A stretch of 64,000 bases of DNA, taken from contig NC_090610.1 in NCBI RefSeq assembly GCF_004359215.1, positions 5,032,618-5,096,617 on the forward strand, given 5' to 3'. Position 1 is the stretch's first letter. Each line of letters opens with the position of its first letter. The DNA is from Bremia lactucae. Its lineage: Eukaryota; Oomycota; Peronosporomycetes; Peronosporales; Peronosporaceae. The notes under the pieces were generated by a model that did not search any database, was not told the DNA's origin, and was given only the letters and a program-made list of their open reading frames with translations. The position numbers were made by a program, and so were the translations under genes. This document shows, piece after piece, positions 1-11,947 of the stretch.

Positions 1-1469
1 CTTCTCTTTACAAAAGAAGTCACTAAAGCTGAAGACGAGTTCTACTTGAACTCCCTCTGATTTTACGAGCGCGCCGTTCGCTTAACGAACAGTTGCCTCT
101 GCTCGCTTGCCATCCTGGCAAAGCGACTCAAACATCGCCGGTTTTCGTTCTAGAGCTGCGAGCTTCACAAAATTCTGTGATGCACCCGAATCCCCGTGAA
201 GGGTTATCACATGGTCATAGCCTCGTATTCGAGCGCAATAGACTAGAGACTAGTTCAAATTTTCGAGACCTCAGGGACTATGCTACTAATTTGTTAGAGT
301 TTTGGGGTAGCTTCAAAGTCCGCGTCAGTTGGGCATCCCGCCCCTACTGCGCTCCTGCATTTCCCGACCCCTTAGTGGTCGATGCAGAACTCATGCGTCT
401 CGCACGCTGGCTCTTGCCATCGCCCTTTGGGAAGGGAGTCCACTTGCTGGGCGTCTTCGCACCAGCGGGAACTCTAGCATAGCAGCGAACCATCATATGG
501 CCGCGCTTACCGCATTTAAAACAGACTACGCCTAACTCCATGGAAGTGGCATCTGACCTCTCGGCCGACGGCTTATACTAAGCAGTCGCCGAGGCACTGT
601 AAAAAGATTGCTCCTCAACTAAGGCAATATAGATTGCCTCTTCCATCGTCGACGGCACCTTTCTAAAAAGGGCCTGTCGCGATGGGCCGTGCCGTAATCC
701 GCTCATAAACGTGGGTACCTTAATATGCTTCGGAATCGGACCTAAGGTAATGGATGCCAACTGCGAGCACATCTCCTGCTCCAACTCTTGCAGGGATCGC
801 TCTGCCTGTCGCGAACAAAGAAGCGCACCTGAAACAACACTTTTTTGTTCGGCGACTGATACTTGGAGCATATATTTTCCATAAAGATATCATATTGGAA
901 AAGCCTTTTTGTCTACCATAAGCGACGAGTAAGGTCACTTTGAGGCCTTACCGCGTAGATGCGACATGGCAAACGACATCATCCGGGTGCTGTCGTCGAT
1001 TAGCTGCGCTACACTGCATTGCTACATGGCTAAAAGCCAGTGGAAAATCGTGTGCGCTGCAGTTTTATCGAACTTGGGCGGGTCCATCCGAATGGGCCTC
1101 GGCTCATGCGGCCGGCCGGAGAGCATCTCAACAGTCCTGTTGAGCGCCTCGCTCCGAGCCTGCTCTCGCCTAAGCTCATCCTGAGTCTGAGTGACAGACT
1201 CCAGCCGCAGCATGGCTCTGTGCCTCGGACGCGACCCCTCGCTGTCCGAGCACGAATGCCTCAAACTGCTCCAACTGAGCAACATATTGCTCAGGAAGAC
1301 TGCCCAAGAGCCTGGTCAAGGCTTGTTCACCAAGTAACTGCGCCAAGTGCTCTACCACTCTCCGATAATGTTAGGAGAGGTGGGAAATGAGTCCAATTAA
1401 TATTGAGGTTTATCCTCACTGACACGCTCTGAGAGACGGGTCGTGGGAAGGACAATTAGTGCTACCAAG
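1..1469 (-). pseudogene. Gypsy family A gag-protease remnant (5' part of element)
   Basis: Read on the minus strand, this is the internal 5' end of a Ty3/Gypsy element running off the left edge. In order it has a Gag N-terminal region (about 1350-1020), a capsid-like stretch (871-578), a CCHC zinc knuckle CFKCGKRGHMMVRC near 520-475, and an aspartic protease start with DSGAS at 178-192. Gag packages the element RNA and the protease matures Gag-Pol. Several stops and frameshifts separate the blocks, so it is not functional. The same gag is present at 10340-11400 (minus) and 12933-13757 (plus). Confidence in family is high; exact limits are not. Confidence 0.8.
1451..1469 (-). other. Primer binding site of family A element
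   Basis: Directly inside the 5' LTR, on the minus strand, the sequence reads CTTGGTAGCACTAATTGTC. TGGTAGCAC is complementary to a tRNA 3' end of the form GTGCTACCA. The same core follows the LTRs ending at 11417 and 9252. Confidence 0.6.
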
Positions 1470-1988
1470 TGTAGACGGGCGCTATTTAAAGCTGCCACGC
1501 ACTACTAGCCCATCTTTCGAGCACAGTGAGGAAGCGTCCAATTGTCTTCTCTCACGTACAGTAAGGTAGGGGTCGGTGGGCGCCTAAGCGACAACACCTA
1601 ACGAACTAGAAACCGTTTTTTCACTGACGTCACGGGAGCGTAATCCACTTCACATGCGCACTTGTTACTTGGAAAATAGTTTTCAGACTGATTTATAGTT
1701 AATCGTATAGAATATAAAACCTATTTTAACGAATCATAAATGCCATCTCTGTAGATATGCACTGATATGTATTGCGAGCGTATACTTTTTAATACCTCGT
1801 ATCGTGGATGACGCTAGCCGTCATCCCCGTGAATGTAAATGCCCTCAGATGTATCAAATACACAAGGGTCGGTCACTTTGTGCTTCACAGGTCTAAATAC
1901 TTTACATGACGTAATTGACCATCCCGTTAAGTACACAAAGTGTACTTAACTAGGATTGTGTTACATAGGGCAACTTTAGCCCGTTACA
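1470..1988 (-). repeat. LTR of Gypsy family A (5' LTR of the left element)
   Basis: 519 bp, with TGTAACGGGC at its start and TCTACA at its end when read on the minus strand. It aligns by eye to 11417-11947 (minus), 24310-24834 and 28483-29014 (plus). It carries conserved inverted repeats, for example 1926-1950 with 11-bp arms. It is followed by a primer binding site and gag, so it is a 5' LTR. Confidence 0.85.
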
Positions 1989-2106
1989 TTGTGTCTCGCT
2001 TTACTTCTTTAGTCTTCAATTTTATGAGATTCCTTGTGCCGGCTCCTTGCGCGTAACTAACCTTTTCTTTATTCTAATGCACGTAGCGCGTACGCAAGTC
2101 CCGCTG

Positions 2107-2610
2107 TGTAACGGGGCATTTTTTGCTAGTACTGATAGCAGTACTAGTCAGCCTACACTAATTTCAGTGAAGGTGGAGTGCCTCGACTACTTCTCGATCA
2201 CGATGTGCAGAGGAAGGTTCTAAATAGCTAATAAGTCTTAGCTACAAAAGGTAAATTCTAAGGCTTTAGTAAAGAAAAAATAAACTGTTTTATATATTTA
2301 GTTCCTATGTAACGATCTTCTCTGTAATACTGCCTTTAACACATTAATAAATTAATATGTATGGCGCCTACTTGCGCACCGCACAGTCGTGTCTTGTGAC
2401 GATTGGCGGGGTTTATTTAAACTTAAATCAATCCATCAATAGAACTGATGTCCTATTGCGTCAATATTACTAGATTTAGTATTACTGGAGCTATTAATTA
2501 AAATTATAAATAAAGATAATAGTTTAGCACTTTTTTATTAATTTCCTTATATAGGAAAGAGTATTTATTATTCATCTTGTAATATTTATTTATTGGGACA
2601 CCCCGTTACA
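2107..2610 (-). repeat. LTR of Gypsy family B (3' LTR)
   Basis: 504 bp with perfect 10-bp terminal inverted repeats, TGTAACGGGG and CCCCGTTACA. It holds a hairpin at 2126-2147 (arms CTAGTACTG/CAGTACTAG). It matches 9252-9760 and part of 22120-22352. Confidence 0.85.
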
Positions 2611-2621
2611 CCATCCCACTC
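2611..2621 (-). other. Polypurine tract next to family B 3' LTR
   Basis: On the minus strand GAGTGGGATGG abuts the LTR start, the usual place for the plus-strand primer of reverse transcription. Confidence 0.5.
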
Positions 2622-2722
2622 AAATAATAGTCACTTTAGTGACTGATATGAAGTGACACAAAGGACTATTATGTCTCTGTATGTAAATTAGCACGTTGAT
2701 TTTGTTTTGATTTTACTTTTGA

Positions 2723-3995
2723 TTGCGCACGGTTTCGAAACCCGTGTGCGTCGTCTATGAGGCCGCAAAGCTAGCAGCTACACGGCTATGGGCAGCTGTT
2801 GGTGATGCAAATGTTTCAGTCGACGCTAGTGCGTCAACTGTGGGGGATGAGTCACCTCCTACTCCAATTGGAGGTGACTCGTATAATTCACCCGCTACTC
2901 TCATTGTAGGTGACTGGAGTCATCACAAGATAACTCCTCACCAAAAGGGTCTGACGAGGTGTCAAACAAGTTCGTTATCATGCACGTTAGGACCCGTAGG
3001 CTAAACGGACGCGGCCCCGGTTGATCCGGAGGCCTTGACAGTTGCAACCGAGTCGGGCGATGACGCCGACTCGGCCTTCCCTGAACGATGATAACTCTGG
3101 TAATATCAGTATGCATGACTAGGAACGAAGTGATCGTGAAGGTCACTTTGGTAAGCATACTTCTGGCGGTTCTTGTATGCATGACCAAGGACTGAGTGAT
3201 TGTACGTATCACTCCGAGAGTAATGTTAGCATTATCGTTAAAATGAACCAACGGGAGAGGGACCGCAATGAATCGCGGTCCGCTCCCGATAAGAAGCCCT
3301 GGTTGCCATGTAAGGGCAACCTGACTCGTTGGTCATGTTGACCAATGATCGATACCAAATTCTGTTATTCAACTCATACAGGCTTCAAAGCCGTGTGAGG
3401 ACGAAACGAAATTCTTCATCGATGCCTTTTTCCAGCATCGGTGGTTACATGTAAGCGAGCAAAGGATATCACTTCTTTGTTACATGGTTAGAAGCATATG
3501 TACAGAATATGCAAAGCATAGCCCGCGAGGCCTGGCTTGACAAACTGGATGCTTCGCGTGACCTGTTCGAAAAACGAACCGTAGTCAGTGCACGCTGCAA
3601 GCTGCACCGTTTGTCTAGATGCAGGGTTACCTTGCCTCTCGTGGGGGTCTCATGTCCATGCTGTTATAAGGGTTGACTTTATTCCGTTATTTTCGGGAGG
3701 ACGTTGATCTCAAACGATCTCGTCGCGAATTAGCGGCGACGGTTGACGGTGTTTCTCGTGACCAATAGCAAGCTGTGGGCAAGTTGCTGTTGATCAAAGA
3801 ACAAACGAACGGATACATCAGTCCCTTCAAAACGAGCTGGTGAAAGCTCGTCAAAAGCTCTCATCCTTGGAGGACTTAGTGGAACGTCTGGTTCGTGAGG
3901 ACCAGACTCTGTCCCGAGACCATCATGCTTTGGCTCGGGACCATCAGGCTTTGGCAGACGCCTTAGACCGTTCCGGTGTGATTCGGAACCGGTAG
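2723..3995 (+). pseudogene. Antisense ORF between integrase and 3' LTR of family B element
   Basis: Plus-strand coding-like track, opposite to pol. An open N-terminal part lies at 2723-3004. After a broken middle, a coiled-coil C-terminus (about 3790-3992) contains LQNELVKARQKLSSLEDLVE and ends in TAG at 3993-3995. It overlaps the 3' end of the pol reading frame. The matching protein is found in the other family B element (22110-21081, minus), including the same Asp/Ser-rich N-terminus and the same coiled coil. Function unknown; comparable antisense ORFs are known in some plant Tat-lineage Gypsy elements. Stops in the middle make this copy inactive. Confidence 0.5.
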
Positions 3996-5350
3996 AAGCC
4001 TCGTACGGATGGTACGGACGGAGAGGCCCAACATAAAACGTAGGATGCGTACGCATTCTACGAGGCAGCTCGATCGTGTAAGCATTGCCTTGGCGGTGCA
4101 GTGCACGAAACGGGCCAATATAGCTGGGCAGCAATTTATTAATGCTCAGATTTGTCACTACATGTTTAGGTAGGTTTACCGTAGCCAATAGGACAAGATC
4201 ATTAAAATTAAATAAAAGAAATTTTGCGCTTTCGTTTTTTGTCAGAGTTCCGTTTCTGTCGGTCCACCGCATCAGCGATTGGATCTTGCATGAAGGGGGG
4301 GGCACTGTTTCTCTACCCAGCATTGTCCTTATGAGCCGGTTTTCTTTTGCCTTAAGTGCGACCGGTGCGCACTGCACTGCGGAGATTTCATTCTCCGCAG
4401 TAGTGAATTCATTCTTCTTCTTACTAATATTGTTGTTGTCGATGCTGAGTAATTAAGCATCGTTATCTTAGTCAGTTATAGCATTATCGCTGTTACTAAG
4501 TTTGTCCATTTAAACGTTGATTGAATCATCACTGGTATTCTACGCATTGACCGTAGAGTCAATGCGTGATAGAAAGAGCTAGATTATTATTTGTTCCAGC
4601 GAGTCCCTTCCCCTCCTGAATAATAGTCACTCTCAAACAAGGTGGGGATACGCGAATGGCGTAACCGGTGTATGCTTTGCTCATGCATGCACTATTGATG
4701 GCAAATTCTACCATCGGCAGGAACTCGCTCCATTTCGTAAAAAGAGTGGGCGTATCCGCGAAGAATCTCTTCGAGGGAACGATTTGCACGTTTTGTCTGA
4801 ACATCTGTTTCAGGATGGTCAAAAGTTGATATTTCAAAATGTGCTCCAAGTGATTCGAACACAGATTGCTAAAACTCCGCCGTGAACCTGGGTCTCGATC
4901 TGAGACTATTCAACGGTTGTAACCCGTGGCGTCGGAACATCGTGTCAACAAAGACACGGGCCCAGCCTTTGGCTGGGATCGATTCTGGGACTGCAACAAG
5001 ATGTACCATCTTGCTGAAAAGGTCAACAAACACAAAGATACCGTAATTCTTGCGATCGTTTTTGGGAAATTCGAAGACGGAGTCCATAGATACGGACTGC
5101 CATCACTCTGCCGGAGCAGGCAGAGATTGTAACGGAGCACGGAATGAAGCACTGGGCTTCACCCGTTGACAAATTTCGCAAGAACGTGTGTACTTGTGGA
5201 CGAGTTCATATTGGTGTGGCCAGTAGAAGTCACGGCTTATCGTGGGATAAGTTTTCTTACGTCCACGGTGTACACCTACTGGTGCGTCGTGGCGCTCATA
5301 CATGATGCTTAAACGCGAATTATTATGGTGTGGGGATGAGGACAAGAGGT
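3996..5350 (-). pseudogene. Gypsy family B integrase (broken)
   Basis: Minus-strand blocks in order: the HHCC zinc-binding domain at 5345-5103 (CEICQRV pair visible); core with MDSVFEFPKNDRKNYGIFVF at 5087 onward; core end at 4849-4559; C-terminal region at 4377-3996 with KLLPSYIGPFRALHRQGNAY and THPTFYVGPLRPYHP, the usual Gypsy integrase tail. It inserts element cDNA into host DNA. It is split into at least four frames, so it is dead. Confidence 0.8.
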
Positions 5351-5384
5351 GTGTCTTCAGAACTGGCTGTATAAAAAAATACAG

Positions 5385-6900
5385 TTAATTATTGCGTGTT
5401 GTGGATTGATCGGTTGAGGATCGATACAATTGCGACGATTCTATAAATGATTGTTGTGATGATTTTTTTAGGTAATCCATCAACCCTTTAAAAGCCTTTT
5501 CTTCTTGATAGGCTCTTCTGACGTCGTCAAGTAATGTTGACGACGGAACACTTATCCTCACTGTTGTTTTGCACAGCCCGCTCAATATCGGGCCGACACG
5601 AAAGGGCATCAGCGACGACTTAGGTCGTCCTGGTTTCTATTTCACTGAGAAAGTGCATTCTGCGAAGAAATGCAACTAGCTTGCCATTCTTTGCGAGAGA
5701 TGGGGACTGTTTACGGCCGTTCGTAAAGATGCATGGTCCGTATAAACAATGAACGGTATATCTCCCAAGAGGTAGACCCTTAACTGAGCCAGTGCGTGGC
5801 AAGGAGTTCCTTGTTATGCTGTGGATCATTGCGTTCAGCTGGTTGAAGCTGACGCGATTGATATCAGACGACGCGCTCTGCGCCGTCTGAGTCATACTGC
5901 ATTTACGCACAGCCGATTGCAAATCGCTGGCGACACAGACAACATGAAATGGTCTGTTTTAGTCCGCAATCGCCAGGATTGACGATTTCATCAAGCTTTG
6001 CTTAATACTCCAAAAGAATGACCACTTTACATTCTTCTCCAACACAGAAGAAATATGAACTATCATTTCGGCATAATCGCGGGAGTAATTGTGTAAGTGC
6101 GCCGCAAAGCCGAGGAGCTTTCGAAGTCCCTTTACATCGACTTGCACAGGCCAGTCGGTGGTCGCCTTGATCTTTTCCGGATCAGGGCGTAAACTGTGTT
6201 TACACACGATGCACCCAAAAAGTGGTATTCCGCTTGCAGCAAATATAAACTTCTTCAGATTTGCATACAACTTATGTTTGCGCATAAGTATAAAAACCTT
6301 TTGGATGTGGGTGCGATGTACTTCAATGTCCAGCTTTCCGTTCATGGCTCTGTTTTGAACGAAGACGTCATCAATAACTCGGTGCGAAATCCCGCACCGA
6401 CCTTAACAGATTGGTTTCACATTTGTTAAATGTTGCAGGGGCATTACTTAGTCCCTATGGAATGACTAGTCCGTCCCATACCATTCCACTTGTGGTACTT
6501 TCTTCTGTGAGCGAGATATCCTGTTCACGTGTAAGGATCTGATAAAATCCGTCCATCAGATCCATTGACGAAAAGATGGTACTCTTTGACATTCCGTCAA
6601 TGATTTAGTCTTTTCGTGTTATCGAAGTTTAAGCCAGCATCGTTGCAGGGTTCAATTTATCGAACGCATGCCTAATCCGCCATCCTCCTGCTGATTTTCG
6701 AACACGGAAGGTCGGAGAGCTATGTGGGGAGGTTGATTCTCTCACACAGCCGCTGATAAGCGATCGGCAAAGATTTTGTAGATCGCTAATACCTGTTCAC
6801 GAGGCAGTGGCCACACAGTTATTCGACCCTGGAATCAGGTCGATTTCGTTCCGAGTGCTTGATCCTATGGCAACTCGCACGGTTCGGATTCATGGAATAT
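5385..6900 (-). pseudogene. Gypsy family B reverse transcriptase-RNase H (broken)
   Basis: On the minus strand, 6345-5959 matches the end of RT and the start of RNase H (LRKLLGFAAHLHNYSRDYAE, the typical Gypsy connection), and 5922-5385 is the RNase H and tether region. RT motifs upstream (6900-6350) are in several frames. This is the enzyme that copies element RNA into DNA. The plus-strand counterpart is at 18030-19640. Confidence 0.75.
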
Positions 6901-6925
6901 ATCCCGAACCTCGTTAAAATCTTTA

Positions 6926-7923
6926 TTAAAAGGATTTGTCTTCAATGACGACCAGGTGGAAAAAAGTATAACGTTCAATCCGAGTCTTTTCATTGAGGAC
7001 ACTTATGTCCATCGACGAGCTGGTGGTAATCCGTTCGTTCTTAGAGTATACCATTGCCGATCGTATATCGGCCACGTACTTGCCAGCTGTGACAAGTACG
7101 CAGATCTGCTTGACTTTGCCACTGCGCGGATCACGCAATAATCGCTTCGATTCTAGCTTTGGCAATTGAGTTATTTCCAATGTTAACTTCGTCGGCGCTA
7201 TCAGATCAAGCGAATAAGCGCCTACACTTTATCCGTTGTTTACCAAGACATTTAATGTCTCACTTTCCTCTTTGGAGCTTACTTTCAAAGGAAACTGGGA
7301 AATTTTGACCTTAGTTTTGGCGACTTACTTCCGCAAAATCTTGGGAATGTATTCCCTCAAGTTTTACTTGGGAGTATCCTCCCCAACTTCCTCTAGCTGT
7401 GGTTGCGCAACCACAGCAAGATCTTCAACGATCGACTGGAGAGTCGATCCGGGACTTTCGCACTGTCTCTTATAGACAGGCGTTTCAATTTTAGTTGTTG
7501 TTGCTTTCAACCTATTCGAGTGGCGAAATTTGACGCTGCCTGTGCTTATGCAGAGCCGTCGGTATATAACTCCACATGTGATGGGTTGACACTGAAGTCT
7601 TGTGCAGTCGTGCAGACTACTGAACCACGAGTGAGGCCATTGCACTTACTCGCAGGACATCCACACGCTTCCGTACGCTCCAGGACGTTCATCAGATGAC
7701 CCTCTGATGAACGAGAGGCAGGCATTGTCACGGCTTGATGCTGTGAGTTTCTGATTGGTTCGTACTTTCTGAGCCAAGATAATCCAAGGATGACATCAAA
7801 TTTGTCATCCAAATCTATTACCATGAAATCATCATCGTACTGTTTACTCTTTAATGTATATTTTATACTAACTCCACGTTTCTTTACTGTTACAGATGCG
7901 CCTGTTGCTAGGCGCACTGTCAT
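6926..7923 (-). pseudogene. Gypsy family B protease and protease-RT linker (broken)
   Basis: 7923-7546 on the minus strand reads like the C-terminal half of a retroviral-type aspartic protease (DLDDKFDVILGLSWLRKYEP). 7180-6926 is the linker before RT (LLRDPRSGKVKQICVLVTAG), shared with 17783-17995 on the plus strand. I do not see a clear catalytic D-S/T-G upstream of 7923. Confidence 0.7.
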
Positions 7924-7949
7924 CCGCGTTAGAAAAATAACGCGCTCAA

Positions 7950-9220
7950 TAAGTTTATAGTCTGCGATCTTCTAGCGATTGGCGACTAATAAAATTATTT
8001 TACCCCCACAATCGACTAGGGACTTAAGTGGCAATTTGTTTGACACTTATACTTTCAGGGTGATGAGGTTAACCTCATCCCCTGGAGCAGTTACATACAA
8101 TGTTTGTGTGTAAGGAGCAACTTTCGTCAAAGGCCTGCAAATTCTTTTGACGTTGCTGGATCAGTAGGGCGTTCTACACCGACTGACCCCGACCGTATTT
8201 TTATAATCCGCATCGCCGTTGCAATTTCGCAACAGCGATGGATTCGCGTCCTCCGCTGTTCCTAGCGGGAAGTCCATCGTTTCGCTCAGTGTTTCCATGC
8301 CCTAGGCGTCGAACACTAAGCTGATAGGCGTAGTGGTCCGTCTTTTGACAACGATTGCATTTTTGCAATCGTTTGTAATTTGAATAGCGAGACTTTTTGG
8401 TCTCTAAATACGAGAGATCCTGGGTTCTGGAACATCGTTGTCTTGTCGTCTCGGTGGACGATATGAAATCGAATGGACGAAAGCCTGCTCCAGGCTGAAG
8501 ACCTCCTGTTCCGCTATAGAGATCGCATGGTCGAGCGACTCTAATTCTAGCAGCTCGGCTCGAGCCCTGAATTTGGCACGTGGCGGCTCAAATGTTTGCC
8601 CGAGCCGGGTCTTAAAGACAACATACGGCCCAAAACCAAGGGTAGTGAAGCTTAAGACCTAAAGCACAAGAATTGGCACGTCCGGCTAAGTTGGACGTGC
8701 CAAATTTCACTTTCGTCGCATCATGATTGATGCGGCGAGCTTCAATGGCGTCGTCTAATTCGTCGGGCCGTCTTGAAAGGGAGTCTCGTTCGACTGGCTT
8801 AAGCTTAGAGATTTCTATCTTTAAGCTTTCGAGTCGTTGCGGTCCGACGCTTCCGCGTCGGACCGCTAGCAGCGTTTAAATGCAACTATCCCGACAGTTG
8901 TAACTGTTGAGTACCCTGTCATCTCAACACCTCTGCGTGTTGAGAACCTTGCTTGTGAAGCAAGGCTACTTTTTCTTAAGCCCCGTCGTTTCCATGTTGT
9001 ACGTACTCGGCAATATCCGCAATTTGCTCGCTTGTTGAAAAGCGAACAACATGGTGCTAACGGCCGGCCCGCTTACGACCAAAATCAGGCGTTCGATCGC
9101 TCTCCACTCAAGGTCACTCAAATGAGTGAACCTTACGCGTCGCATGATAGCCTTCTTGAGGTGCTTGAAAGCTCCATTCTTCTTCATTTAACATTTCCAT
9201 GTAGGATGGAACGTGCGTAG
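7950..9220 (-). pseudogene. Gypsy family B gag (broken)
   Basis: The minus-strand N-terminal block at 9187-8966 is open. A basic region with a degenerate zinc knuckle (CNRCQKTDHYAYQL, last Cys lost) lies near 8370-8300. The frames between are full of stops. Its position, between the primer binding site and protease, fits Gag. Confidence 0.6.
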
Positions 9221-9230
9221 GTTGCTTAAC

Positions 9231-9250
9231 GGACAACGAAGTGCTACCAG
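9231..9250 (-). other. Primer binding site of family B element
   Basis: On the minus strand CTGGTAGCACTTCGTTGTCC starts one base after the LTR end. The TGGTAGCAC core is shared with family A, suggesting the same tRNA primer class. Confidence 0.6.
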
Positions 9251-9251
9251 G

Positions 9252-9760
9252 TGTAACGAAGCGCCTTTTGCTAGTACTGATAACAGTACTAGTCAACCTA
9301 CACTGATTACAGAAAGGGTGCGGTGCCTCGACTACATCACGTACACGATGTGCAGGGGAAGGGTCTAAGTTGCTAAGAATCTTAGCTACTAAAGGTGAAT
9401 TCTATGGCTTTAGAATAGGGAAAAAAGTAAAATAGTATTACTATATGAAGTTATTTTGTAACGACCTTCTATCTGCTTACTTTAATATATAAATAATTAA
9501 CTATGCAAATCGCTTCCTTGTGCGACGGCTAATCGCGTCTTGTAACGACTGGCGGGGTTAATTTAAATTAAAAGTAAGCCAATCAATAGAACTAATTACT
9601 TATTGCGTCACTATTACCAAATTTGGTAATTTTGGAACATTTTAGTCAAAATTATTTTAAAAGATAATTATCTTGTGCTTATTATTTTTATTTCCTCTCA
9701 TAGAAAAGAATTTATTATACCTCTTATAGGAAATGATATTTATGTGATGGGACACCCCGC
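9252..9760 (-). repeat. LTR of Gypsy family B (5' LTR)
   Basis: About 509 bp, similar to 2107-2610 throughout. One terminus is TGTAACGAAG; the other has decayed (GGGACACCCCGCGACTG instead of GGGACACCCCGTTACA). It has the conserved hairpin at 9271-9292. Confidence 0.8.
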
Positions 9761-9769
9761 GACTGTTTG

Positions 9770-10330
9770 AGCGGTCGGCCGAAATCGCCGCCCCCCTTAC
9801 CCGAGCTCATCATTTGATGAACGTTTACCAATCTCTTCAAATGCATATCTTACCAGGCATAGCCCAAAAAAATTTGTGTATCGCTAACAATAGAATTACC
9901 GTCATTCAGTGAGGTGCTAACGCAGCAATCTCAATGGAGGCAACTTTCGTGAAGAGACCTGCGAATACTTTTCACGTTGCTAGATCAGCAGGGTGCTCCG
10001 CACCCGAAACCCTGACATACGTCGCATTCACCGCGGCGTCTGCTAACGATGCGTCTCCTGGTGAAGCGGAAATAGTTCTTTCAGCTCCTCATTCTTGGGG
10101 AAAGCATCGCCTTCGCGAGCAGGTCATCCATCATGAATTTCTGCTTGATATATTCTGGTTTGATGATGCCTCGCTTTGTGAAATCACAGATAAATTTGAT
10201 ACGAATGCCTACAATCTTAAATTTTGATATGCTGGCCTTCGCTTCAAGCTGTCCGATTGGAGTCTATCGGTATATAAACATGGGTATTGGCTCGCTCACT
10301 GCCTATCCGATTTCATGCAACAGCTCGCGT
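9770..10330 (-). pseudogene. Gypsy fragment, gag-protease boundary region
   Basis: 9938-10015 matches 8118-8200 (family B gag/protease boundary) in the same orientation. The rest is degraded and shows no other recognisable domain. It separates the family B LTR from the second family A gag. Confidence 0.45.
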
Positions 10331-10339
10331 TATCACCAG

Positions 10340-11400
10340 CATCTAAGGCCGACGTCGTTAACTCGACTTCCATGGAAGACATCGACACCGCGTCAGTAGG
10401 GCATCCCGCCCGTACTGCGCTCCTGCATTTCTTGACACCTCAGTGGTCGATGCAGAACTCGTGCGTCTCGCACGCTGGTTCTTGCCATCGCCCTTTGGGA
10501 AGGGAGACGTCTTGCTAGGCGTCTTCGCCCCAGCACGGACCCTGGCATAGCAGCGAGCCATCATATGGCCGCGCTTGCCGCATTAACAGCAGACAACGTC
10601 TGCATTGCCCAACTCCATGGGAGTGGCATCTGAACTCTCGGTCGACGGCTTATACCAAGCTGTCGCCGAGGCACTGTTGTAGGATTGCTCCTCAACTAAG
10701 GCAATTTGGATTGCCTCGTTCTTCGTCGACGCACCTTCCTGAAAAGGGCCTGTCGCGCTCCAAAGAAGCGCGCTTGAAGCAACACTATGTTGTTCGGCGA
10801 CTGATACATGGCGCGATTTTTTCTCTTAAAGATCGCCCATGTAGAGAACGCCTTTCTGTCCGCCAAAAGCGCCGAGTAAGCCCACTCTGAGGCCTCACCG
10901 CGCAGGTGCGACATGGCGTACGACATCATCCGGCTATCGTCCCCGATGAGCTGCGCAACACCGCATTGCTCCACGGCTAAAAGTCAGTAAACAATCGTGT
11001 GCGCTGCAGTTCCATCGAACTTGAACGGGTCCGTCCGAATGGGCCTCGGCTGATGCGGCCGGGCAGAGAGCATCTCAACAGTCATGTTGCGAGCCTCGCT
11101 CCGAGCCTGCTCATGCCTCAGCTCATCCTGAGTCTGAGTGACGGACTCCGCCGCAGCATGGTTCTGTGCCTCGGATGCGGCTCTCCGCCGTCCGAGCACA
11201 AATGCCTCAAACTGCTCCAACTGAGCAACATGTTGCTCAGGAGGACTACCCAGGAGCCTCGCCAGGGCTTGTTCACCAAGTCCCTGCGCCATTTGCCCTG
11301 TTACCTCTCGATGATGTTCTGAGAGGTGAATGAATGAGCTTAATCGATCTTGAGGCTCATTCTCACGTACACACGCAGAGATGCGGGTCGTAGAAAGGTT
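10340..11400 (-). pseudogene. Gypsy family A gag remnant, second copy
   Basis: Minus strand. Gag N-terminus at 11400-10984 (VAQLEQFEAFVLG region), capsid-like LRGEASEWAYSALLADRKAF near 10905, and zinc knuckle CGKRGHMMARCYAR near 10590-10545. It parallels 344-1400 block by block. Frameshifts split it into at least three frames. A short primer binding site (11398-11416) and the LTR follow. Confidence 0.8.
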
Positions 11401-11416
11401 TTCAAGTGCTACCAAG

Positions 11417-11947
11417 TGTAGGCGGGCACGTCGTAATGCGGCCACGCTCTACTTAGATAGACACCCTAGCACAGCGGGAAGCTGTTAAGCCAGCTTATCT
11501 TGCGTGCAGTGAGGTAGTTGTGGTGGCGCCTTAGCGAGATCACCCAACGCACTAACAACTTTAGTTAAGTGTCGTCACGGGGGAGGTAATCCGGCTCCTC
11601 GAGCGCACTTGCCAAGTAGGAAGTAGTTTTCAGACTGATTTAGATTTAATCTTATTAAATATAAATATCTGCTTTTAACAATCAAAATGTCACCTCTATA
11701 GATAACACTTAATATGTATTGCGAGTGTATCTTTCTAGATACCTCGCGTAACGGATGACGCAAACGGTCATCCCTCCTAATGTGAATGCACCTACGTGCA
11801 TCACATACACATGGGTTGGTCACAAATGTGAACCACACCCGAGTGCTGGGTCTAATTACCTTATTTAAGTAGTTGACCATCCCCTTAAGTACACCAAGTG
11901 TACTTAACGGGGACTGTGAAACATTAAAGCAACTTTAGCCCGTTACA
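11417..11947 (-). repeat. LTR of Gypsy family A
   Basis: 531 bp, TGTAACGGGC to CCTACA on the minus strand, matching 1470-1988. It sits at the 5' end of the gag remnant at 10340-11400, so it is a 5' LTR of a truncated element. Confidence 0.85.

Larger units (their letters stand above)
2107..9760 (-). mobile_element. Nearly full-length, dead Ty3/Gypsy family B retrotransposon
   Basis: About 7.65 kb. It is bounded by two similar LTRs (2107-2610 and 9252-9760) in the same orientation. On the minus strand the order is 5' LTR, primer binding site (9231-9250), gag, protease, RT, RNase H, integrase, purine-rich tract (2611-2621) and 3' LTR: the Ty3/Gypsy order. Every coding block is broken by stops or shifts. 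The LTRs are clearly diverged, so the insertion is old. The outer end at 9760 is degraded and I see no target-site duplication. A related plus-strand copy lies at 17605-22352. Confidence 0.85.

Noticed and set aside
3000..3720. Envelope-like gene after pol
   Set aside because: No signal peptide, transmembrane segment or glycoprotein motif in the sense strand; the coding signal is on the opposite strand.
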